From assembly GCA_937959375.1 (NCBI GenBank), contig CALGLS010000346.1, forward strand, positions 1-7,085: a stretch of 7,085 nucleotides of DNA. The letters are read 5' to 3'. The DNA is from an uncultured Saprospiraceae bacterium (GTDB lineage Bacteria > Bacteroidota > Bacteroidia > Chitinophagales > Saprospiraceae). Under the pieces are notes generated by a model, which saw only the letters and a program-made list of their open reading frames with translations, did not search any database and was not told the DNA's origin. The stretch's first letter is position 1. The number at the start of each line of letters is the position of its first letter. Below, in pieces: positions 1-5,429 of this stretch. Both the position numbers and the translations under genes were made by a program.

Positions 1-849
1 TCCAGATTTCAACAAAAACAAAACATCCTTCTGCACCCTAATTTGATCCCCACTAACAAAAGGGCAAGGCAATTTTACCTCCTCTGTCAACAAAGACTTC
101 AAATGAAAAGCATAAATCTTATCTGTTTCCTCAAAAATCAAATGTTGCCCCGAAGGCAAAGTCAATATTTGAAATCGCTGTAGTCCTTTGATCGGAATCG
201 TTTTGATGTAAGTAGCAAAATTATCAAAAACAAGAATACCTTTTTCAGGATCATTTACATAAAGGAGATTGTTATTTTCCGCCATAAAATTAGGTTGCAG
301 TTTACTACCCAATAGAAGATTTTGATTGCCGCTTTCGCTCAAAACTTTTCCTTGTCGATTCACTTTAGTAATCTGGGAAGAGGTTTGATCAAACAGCCAC
401 AAGTTGTTGTCATTTGACATGGCAATCGCGTTAATTTCAACAAGGTTTAAATCGTATAAAGGATATTCTCCAGTTGCGCTGAGTGTTCGGTCAAGCGTAA
501 TCACGGTGAGGTATTCAGGGTAGAAAAGTAAAAGGTTAAAAGGGTCAGTAGCATCGACCCACTCAAGGTCACCCATCCTATTGTTGTTGAATTTAAAAAG
601 TACAGTACCTTCCGAATTGTATTTGATTAACTCATTTTTAGAAGTCACAACATAGCATTGTTGCAACTTGTCGCTAGTAATAAATCGGGCCTTTGTCTCT
701 AATTCGAAGTAAGGCCTTGCAAAACTTTCTGTGTCAATTTGTTCACTTGAAGGAGGCGTTTCAACCACTATCTTTGGACTTGTAACTTGTGGAGTCTTAC
801 AGCCGATGGCAAGTATAAGATAAAATGAAATGATGATTGTTTTATACAT
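1..849 (-). CDS. Putative lipoprotein with propeller-like repeats, function unknown (3' end outside window)
   Basis: An open frame of 283 codons without a stop runs from the ATG at 847-849 off the left edge, so the C-terminus is missing. The N-terminus is a short hydrophobic signal (about residues 4-16) ending in LAIGC, which gives a lipidated Cys17; alanine at -3 is slightly atypical for a lipobox. Residues 18-45 look like a Pro/Ser/Thr linker. From about residue 48 the chain shows recurring short beta-strand units, for example around 72-87, 103-126, 148-170, 193-217 and 232-249, with alternations such as NNLWLFD and NNLLYVND. This suggests a beta-propeller. I recall similar uncharacterised proteins in Bacteroidota with a conserved DPF-LLFYPEY segment (here 102-113), but cannot name a function. 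The likely location is the periplasmic face of a membrane. It lies 180 bp downstream of lpxH on the same strand. No Shine-Dalgarno site is seen, which is usual in this phylum. Confidence 0.82.
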   Translation of the reverse strand, partial: MYKTIIISFYLILAIGCKTPQVTSPKIVVETPPSSEQIDTESFARPYFELETKARFITSDKLQQCYVVTSKNELIKYNSEGTVLFKFNNNRMGDLEWVDATDPFNLLLFYPEYLTVITLDRTLSATGEYPLYDLNLVEINAIAMSNDNNLWLFDQTSSQITKVNRQGKVLSESGNQNLLLGSKLQPNFMAENNNLLYVNDPEKGILVFDNFATYIKTIPIKGLQRFQILTLPSGQHLIFEETDKIYAFHLKSLLTEEVKLPCPFVSGDQIRVQKDVLFLLKSG

Positions 850-960
850 TTGACAAGGATTAAGTTACGATTGAAGTGCGAGAAAAAGGCGTGTGTCGAA
901 TTGCTTTATGTAGGGAGTTGAAATCTAAGATTATCAAAACCAAGGATCACGATAGAAGGC

Positions 961-987
961 TTAGTGCCCTTAGTGTCCTAAGTGTTT
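961..987. repeat. Three imperfect 9-bp tandem units in the lpxH-lipoprotein gap
   Basis: The units are TTAGTGCCC (961-969), TTAGTGTCC (970-978) and TAAGTGTTT (979-987), directly abutting and followed by an A-rich run. They lie in the 180-bp gap between the lpxH stop and the lipoprotein start. There is no reading frame or hairpin to explain them. I recall similar degenerate 9-mer runs between genes in other Bacteroidota, but could not check this. Confidence 0.55.
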
Positions 988-1029
988 AAAAAATGCGATA
1001 GCAGGCAAACAAAACAAATCCAACACCAA

Positions 1030-1803
1030 TCAACGAATAAAACACTTCCCCTCCGCATTCTCAAAAAACCGAACTTCCATTTTCTCACCATCAAAAACAG
1101 CATACGAATTATAATTCATCCATTCCCCAAGGTTGATATAACGACTCGTTCCATTCTTCAAAGTATAATCAATCGGTAAATGCCGGTGCCCAAAGACAAA
1201 GAAATCAGCAGCTACCGTGTCTAGTTTTCGATTCGCATATTGTAACAGCCATTCTTTATCTTCCCCTAGGAATTCTTCTTCTGCAGGATTAGAGTCTCTA
1301 CTTCTATTGGACCAAAAAGAAGCCAAACCAATTGCAAAGTTAGGATGCAGTCGAGCAAACAACCATTGGCATAAACGATTAGAGAATATTTTTTTGAGAA
1401 ATTTATAACCATGATCGCCTGGTCCCAGCCCATCTCCATGCCCAATGAAAAAAGTTTTACCTTTTAGTTCCTCAATAATTGGTTTTCGATAGATCGGAAT
1501 ACCCATCTCTTCCTCAAAATATTTGAACATCCACATATCGTGGTTGCCAATAAAAAAGAAAATCGGAATGCCACTATCTCGAAGCTCCGTTAGTTTTCCA
1601 AAAAGGCGTACATATCCTTTTGGGACAACCGAACCATATTCAAACCAAAAGTCAAAAACATCACCAACCAAGTAGATGGCCTCTGCATCTGTTTTGATCT
1701 CCTCAAGCCAGCGCACAATTTGGCGCTCACGTTCTTTGCTAGTATATTTTGCGTCTGATCCAAGGTGGAAGTCAGAAGCGAAGTAGATTTTCTTGTTACT
1801 CAT
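1030..1803 (-). CDS. lpxH: UDP-2,3-diacylglucosamine diphosphatase (LpxH-type calcineurin-like phosphoesterase)
   Basis: This 257-residue protein has the full set of metallophosphoesterase motifs: DFH at 11-13, GDVFDFW at 47-53, GNHD at 86-89, GHGDG at 121-125 and GHRH at 205-208. These ligate two metal ions. The segment between GHGDG and GHRH (about 126-200) holds the helical insertion typical of LpxH. The known family reaction is cleavage of UDP-2,3-diacylglucosamine to lipid X and UMP, the fourth step of lipid A synthesis, at the inner face of the cytoplasmic membrane. The length fits the family (E. coli LpxH is about 240 residues). One difference is that the third motif reads GNHD, whereas E. 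coli-type LpxH has GNRD with a substrate-binding arginine. The protein could therefore be a more distant LpxH/LpxH2-like enzyme. The start at 1803 places the DxH motif 10 residues in, as in relatives. It lies downstream of an AsmA-family gene on the same strand. Confidence 0.9.
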   Translation of the reverse strand: MSNKKIYFASDFHLGSDAKYTSKERERQIVRWLEEIKTDAEAIYLVGDVFDFWFEYGSVVPKGYVRLFGKLTELRDSGIPIFFFIGNHDMWMFKYFEEEMGIPIYRKPIIEELKGKTFFIGHGDGLGPGDHGYKFLKKIFSNRLCQWLFARLHPNFAIGLASFWSNRSRDSNPAEEEFLGEDKEWLLQYANRKLDTVAADFFVFGHRHLPIDYTLKNGTSRYINLGEWMNYNSYAVFDGEKMEVRFFENAEGKCFIR

Positions 1804-1820
1804 TTAAGTCGAGTTAAAGT

Positions 1821-1828
1821 CAAAGTTA
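1821..1828 (-). promoter_or_regulatory. Candidate -7 box upstream of lpxH
   Basis: Read on the minus strand this is TAACTTTG, a full match to the Bacteroidota -7 consensus TAnnTTTG. It ends 17 nt before the lpxH ATG. A -33 TTG at the expected distance (around 1849-1852) is missing, so the promoter would be weak or dependent on a regulator. A 7-bp inverted repeat (1807-1813 and 1844-1850) surrounds the box. Confidence 0.35.
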
Positions 1829-1856
1829 CAGTGTCAGTTTTCCCTCGACTGTAGAA

Positions 1857-1961
1857 TTACGTTAGCAGGCATTCCCATTCCAATTTCCATTCACATTCCC
1901 ATTCAGTTTACGTTAAAGGGCCATTCTAATTCTAATTCCCGTTCTAATTCTAATCCCGTTC
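1857..1961. repeat. Two-copy composite repeat: TTACGTTA octamer plus six ATTCNN hexamers
   Basis: Copy 1 is TTACGTTA (1857-1864), a 6-nt spacer, then six in-phase hexamers at 1871-1906 (ATTCCC, ATTCCA, ATTTCC, ATTCAC, ATTCCC, ATTCAG). Copy 2 is TTACGTTA (1908-1915), a 7-nt spacer, then six units at 1923-1958 (ATTCTA, ATTCTA, ATTCCC, GTTCTA, ATTCTA, and a slipped ATCCCG). Copy 2 also contains an internal 17/18-bp duplication (1927-1944 and 1945-1961). The array fills most of the 156-bp gap between asmA and lpxH, and its end overlaps the asmA stop codon (1960-1962). It shows no coding frame and no hairpin. Confidence 0.7.
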
Positions 1962-4779
1962 ACCTCCCATCTTCCTCCCAGTCAATATATTCCTCCTCAT
2001 CCTCATCTTCCTCTTCAATTATTTCTGCAGGAAGAGTCTTGTCTTTGTCTGTCTTCTTTGGTTCTTTTTCTGGTGCCACCTCATCCAATTCTTCATTGCC
2101 CTCGTCCTCAAACCCTTCCATGAATTCCTCTTCGTCATCATTAGAAGAAGAACTATTTACAGGATCTTTTACGTCTTCGTTCTCATCTTCTAAATCTTTA
2201 GGAACCGTTCGTTTGGTGATAGAACCAAATTCTCTTTTTAGTTTGTATTGAATTTCTTTTCGGTGACGAGCACTAGTTTCTAGATTCTTTTTTACTCTGT
2301 TTTTATCACGTTTTGTGGTGTACTTATCTACCGTTCCATACACACGATAGTATAGGTTGAACCAACCTTTTTTCTTCGCTTTTATCGGTCTGCGCGTGCT
2401 GTCATGTCGTTTGAATAAATTACCAATAACCTGTCCTGCATTGACCTTTATGTTGTAGTTGATTTTGTTTTCAAAAGAATGAACCCCACTAATAGTCAAG
2501 TTAAGCGCATTACTTTGAATAAACATTTCAGGAATGTAAAGCTTTCCTTTTTTGACTTCAAAGTAATTGTGAAGGTTGGTGAACTTGATGTGTTTTAAAT
2601 CACTCAGCTTAATGTATTCCGCAAAAGCGTAAAACATTTCAAGATTGATTAACTCACCATTTTTAATATTGACATCACCGAGGACTTTTAGTTTCTTTTG
2701 AAGAAAACTTCCATCCTTGTCCCAGAAAGCATTAATTGCCAACTTGGAAGTAAGCCTTCCTTTTATATTTTTATATTGCAAAACATCCAGACCCATGTTT
2801 TCCGTTTGTTGAAAAAAGGTGCGAACATTAATGTCATCAACATCAAGTCGAGCTTGCAGATATGGTTTGTCTTCGAAGAACATTTTTCCATCAATTCCAA
2901 AAGCTCCGTCCATAGCAGTGGTGCGTCCTTTTACAATTAATTCATTGTTGTCGAAAGTCAAGTTACCACTAAAGTCACTTCCTTTGATGTAGTTGTAATT
3001 GAACTCGTCAATTTTAGCTTGAAAGGTTCCTTTTAGAAATTTAGTGATGCGCTCTCGGTTAAGGGTATGTGCTTTGTAGATGGAATCAACGTCGATTAAT
3101 CCTTTTTTGACTTTTGTTAATTCTTCTTGGCTTTCAGTCATTCTAATCAACCGATCAATGTCAAGATGAGGTGCGTCAAGGCTTGCTTTAAATTTTAGTT
3201 CCGCATCTTTAGAGTTCTTCTCATCGGCAAAAAGAACCGGAAGAAAATCGAGAAATTTTCCATTGAGGTAAATCTCACTACCAGCTCCTTCTATTTTAAC
3301 CTTGTTAACTTTTAAACTGTTGTCTTTTATAACAAGTGATCCTCGGTCTACAATGATTGTTTCTTTATTGATTGACAGGGAAGCATCATCAAATTCAATA
3401 ACTCCATTTGCTTTTACTTTACCAATACGACCAGGAGTGATCATGTCTTTATAACGGCCTTTGATTTTTAGGTTTTTAATCTCCAGTTCTCCAGCTCCTT
3501 TTTTTATGTTTGGGTTGTCGAGCAAACCATAAACAGAGTTTAAAGGAAGTACACCATCGATACCGAAGGTAATAATCGGGCTATCTAAGTTGACAATGCG
3601 AAGACTTGATTGTACAAGCTCTCTGTTGAAGTAACCTTTGAAGTCTTTAATTTCAAAAATACTAGAACTGGCTTTTTGATCCTTACCATTTTGAAACCGT
3701 GCAGTAAAAGTTACGTCTTTCAACTCGTGTCCCAGTTTTGGGCTACTGATTTTTCCGTTGGTTAAACCAAATTTTGCATTAATTCCGGGCACTTGTTTAT
3801 CGTTGAGTCGTCCTTTTATTTTTGCATCAAATAGGAAGGTACCCTTGCTTTTGAAATCACTAAAATACTCAAGATATTGATCGGGCAACAAACTTAGCAT
3901 AGTTTGCAAACTGCACTCTTCACTAGTGACAATCAGATCAAAGTCAGTATCTTTTTTCTTAGTAGCGACTTGCCCATTGATTTTAAAAACATTGGACTCC
4001 ACACCAAAATCAACATCTTCAAAAGTGTAGATTCCCTTATCCATATCCACATCAATTTTGGCATCGTACATCATGTCTTTGCCGATCATGGAGCGCTGTC
4101 CTTTTATCTCGACAAAGTTCGACTTCATGGTTGCAAAGCTATTTAAGGCAAAGTGTGAACTTGAGAACTTGCCACTTGCAACTGCTTCTCTTACTTGTAG
4201 TTTTACCGTTTGCTTTACTCGTTTGTCAATATAAATAACCTCCACGTTTTCAAGCATGGCTTCTTCTATTGAAATAGCAACTCCTTCTTTCTCCCCATCC
4301 TCATCAGTTGTATCAGATTTACTGCTTTTAATGATGTCGTAATTGGGAAACCCTTTTCTATTTATTTTTATAAAAAGAGCACCATCTTCTACAGAAATGG
4401 TATGTACTTTTATGTTGGAACCAAACAAACTAAATAACCCAAATTCAAATGAGAGCTTGTTCGCTTCCAGAAGAGTGCCATCCATATTGTCTTTGAGCAC
4501 TACGTTTTGTAGGTTGGCAGAGGCATTGGGAAATCCGGAAAGTAGGGAAAGATCGTAATCTTCAACAGTAAGTTCTGATTTAATGCCTTTGTTGATTTCT
4601 TTGATGAGCAGTTCACCGACTTGTTTCTCAAAAAAAGCAGCAATGACTATAGCGATGACTAGCATTAGCGCTATAGCACCAAAAAAGCCGAAAAGTAGCC
4701 TTTTGGTCCATTTTTTAGAAGTAGAGACCTTGGTTTCGGTCTGATGAGGTGCGTTTTGAAGCATGGGTGTTGTGGGCAT
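1960..4779 (-). CDS. AsmA-family inner-membrane/periplasmic protein with acidic C-terminal tail
   Basis: This is a 939-residue protein. Residues 1-27 are a polar, basic-ended cytoplasmic tail, and 28-50 form one transmembrane helix. The AsmA-type N-terminal region follows (about 51-150), including the Bacteroidota-typical stretch LSLLSGFPNASANL at 77-90. A long beta-rich body (150-600) and an AsmA-like C-terminal region (about 600-820, with GDVNIKNGELINLEMF at 701-716) come next. AsmA-family proteins such as AsmA, YhdP and TamB of E. coli span the periplasm and are implicated in lipid transport to, or assembly of, the outer membrane; the same role is inferred here. Residues 789-857 are rich in Lys/Arg. 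The last 79 residues are extremely acidic (38 Asp/Glu) and carry the run EEEDEDEEE at 922-930; this tail is not part of the standard family architecture. Met6 (codon 4762-4764) is an alternative start. The next gene downstream encodes LpxH, which supports a role in outer-membrane lipids. The exact substrate cannot be told. Confidence 0.88.
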   Translation of the reverse strand: MPTTPMLQNAPHQTETKVSTSKKWTKRLLFGFFGAIALMLVIAIVIAAFFEKQVGELLIKEINKGIKSELTVEDYDLSLLSGFPNASANLQNVVLKDNMDGTLLEANKLSFEFGLFSLFGSNIKVHTISVEDGALFIKINRKGFPNYDIIKSSKSDTTDEDGEKEGVAISIEEAMLENVEVIYIDKRVKQTVKLQVREAVASGKFSSSHFALNSFATMKSNFVEIKGQRSMIGKDMMYDAKIDVDMDKGIYTFEDVDFGVESNVFKINGQVATKKKDTDFDLIVTSEECSLQTMLSLLPDQYLEYFSDFKSKGTFLFDAKIKGRLNDKQVPGINAKFGLTNGKISSPKLGHELKDVTFTARFQNGKDQKASSSIFEIKDFKGYFNRELVQSSLRIVNLDSPIITFGIDGVLPLNSVYGLLDNPNIKKGAGELEIKNLKIKGRYKDMITPGRIGKVKANGVIEFDDASLSINKETIIVDRGSLVIKDNSLKVNKVKIEGAGSEIYLNGKFLDFLPVLFADEKNSKDAELKFKASLDAPHLDIDRLIRMTESQEELTKVKKGLIDVDSIYKAHTLNRERITKFLKGTFQAKIDEFNYNYIKGSDFSGNLTFDNNELIVKGRTTAMDGAFGIDGKMFFEDKPYLQARLDVDDINVRTFFQQTENMGLDVLQYKNIKGRLTSKLAINAFWDKDGSFLQKKLKVLGDVNIKNGELINLEMFYAFAEYIKLSDLKHIKFTNLHNYFEVKKGKLYIPEMFIQSNALNLTISGVHSFENKINYNIKVNAGQVIGNLFKRHDSTRRPIKAKKKGWFNLYYRVYGTVDKYTTKRDKNRVKKNLETSARHRKEIQYKLKREFGSITKRTVPKDLEDENEDVKDPVNSSSSNDDEEEFMEGFEDEGNEELDEVAPEKEPKKTDKDKTLPAEIIEEEDEDEEEYIDWEEDGR

Positions 4780-4794
4780 GATATATATTAATCG

Positions 4795-4825
4795 TAAAGA
4801 TAATTTATTTGAAGCTTTGCGACAA
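4795..4825 (-). promoter_or_regulatory. Candidate promoter of the asmA-family gene
   Basis: On the minus strand a TTG (4825-4823) is followed after 20 nt by TATCTTTA (4802-4795), one mismatch from TAnnTTTG. The spacing is identical to that of the tRNA promoter on the other strand. The -7 box ends 15 nt before the annotated ATG at 4779, giving a leader of only about 10 nt; if this promoter is used, the alternative Met6 start would have about 25 nt. Confidence 0.42.
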
Positions 4826-4946
4826 CAAAAGACTAGGTACAGGGGGATTTTTAAGGAAAATCACTTGGAAGTTGTTCAACAACATCTTATTGTAAATACT
4901 AACGTAAGCCGATGTCAAGATATTTTTAAATTTTTTCCAAAAATAC

Positions 4947-4977
4947 TTGTGTTCTCTTTAAAGGAAACCTATCTTTG
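4947..4977 (+). promoter_or_regulatory. Promoter of the tRNA-Val gene
   Basis: TTG (4947-4949), a 20-nt spacer and TATCTTTG (4970-4977) match the Bacteroidota primary sigma factor consensus TTTG-N19-21-TAnnTTTG, apart from the first base of the -33 box. Transcription would begin near 4984, about 23 nt before the mature tRNA 5' end. Confidence 0.65.
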
Positions 4978-5006
4978 CAGTCGCCTTATGGAAATAGGGT
5001 AGAAAA

Positions 5007-5081
5007 GGGCGATTAGCTCAGTTGGTTCAGAGCACCTCGTTTACACCGAGGGGGTCGGGAGTTCGAGTCTCTCATCGCCCA
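5007..5081 (+). tRNA. tRNA-Val (anticodon TAC)
   Basis: A full cloverleaf can be folded. The acceptor stem GGGCGAT (5007-5013) pairs with ATCGCCC (5074-5080), followed by discriminator A5081. The D arm begins GCTC and carries the AGTTGGTTCA loop. The anticodon stem CCTCG (5035-5039) pairs with CGAGG (5047-5051) around the loop TTTACAC, with TAC at 5042-5044. The T arm GGGAG/CTCTC encloses TTCGAGT. Anticodon TAC (UAC in RNA) decodes GUA and, when modified, other GUN valine codons. The 3' CCA is not encoded and must be added after transcription. The gene stands alone, with its own promoter and terminator. Confidence 0.97.
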
Positions 5082-5083
5082 CA

Positions 5084-5115
5084 AAAAGGAGCGTATCTCA
5101 AGATGCGCTCCTTTT
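5084..5115 (+). terminator. Rho-independent terminator after tRNA-Val
   Basis: The arms AAAAGGAGCGTATCT (5084-5098) and AGATGCGCTCCTTTT (5101-5115) form a 15-bp stem with one T-G wobble (5094/5105). The formal loop is only CA, so the closing T-A pair probably opens to a 4-nt loop. The stem core is GC-rich and ends in a T run, continuing into GTAATTT. It begins only three bases after the tRNA and ends this short transcript. Confidence 0.82.
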
Positions 5116-5117
5116 GT

Positions 5118-5429
5118 AATTTAAGAAAGAAGCCGTTTTAAACCTATTGATGGTCTATAAAAAAAAAGTCTAAACTGAATTGACATATTCATTTTTTTAA
5201 ACTCAACAAGCATTTTAAGACCACTTCTTAGTTAAGCACCTTGCGTTTTATCAATTTTAACTTTCTTTTTTGAGTTAACTCTCTGTTTTGTTTCTTATCT
5301 TAGTTTTCGCAAATCTGCTACTCCGTACTTTCACCAATATATTTTTTCATTACTTAAGTAACTGATCAAGACAACACTGATCTCTTGATTAATCTGAACA
5401 CTTACTTATATACAATAAACCCTAAACAG
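5118..5429. other. AT-rich intergenic leader region without a gene
   Basis: This 312-bp stretch has no convincing reading frame. It contains an A9 run (5159-5167), a 10-bp palindrome GAGTTAACTC (5272-5281), and a possible hairpin TGATCAAGA/TCTTGATTA (5363-5371 and 5383-5391, one G-T pair). The promoter of the downstream gene should lie here. Partial -7 matches are TATCTTAG (5296-5303, with a TTG 23 nt upstream at 5270-5272), TAGTTTTC (5301-5308) and TATATTTT (5338-5345). None has a good -33 box at 19-21 nt, so no promoter is called. Confidence 0.6.

Noticed and set aside
982..1179. Plus-strand 65-residue frame across the lpxH 3' end
   Set aside because: It is mostly antisense to lpxH and begins in the 9-bp repeat; no coding features.
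1857..1961. CRISPR or terminator in the asmA-lpxH gap
   Set aside because: Units are 6 bp and contiguous without spacers, and the sequence has no self-complementary stem.
2039..2251. Serine-rich plus-strand frame
   Set aside because: It is the antisense of the Asp/Glu-rich asmA tail (GAx codons read as TCx serine codons), so its composition is an artefact.
4763..5002. Plus-strand 79-residue open frame overlapping the asmA start and the tRNA promoter
   Set aside because: It begins inside asmA, covers both divergent promoters, has no recognisable domain, and ends just before the tRNA; best explained as chance.
5296..5345. Promoter of the surface-protein gene
   Set aside because: Several 7-of-8 matches to TAnnTTTG occur, but none has a TTG box at the right distance; chance matches are expected in such AT-rich DNA.
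5118..5429. Small RNA or riboswitch in the long leader
   Set aside because: Only weak hairpins are visible and no known riboswitch core is recognised.
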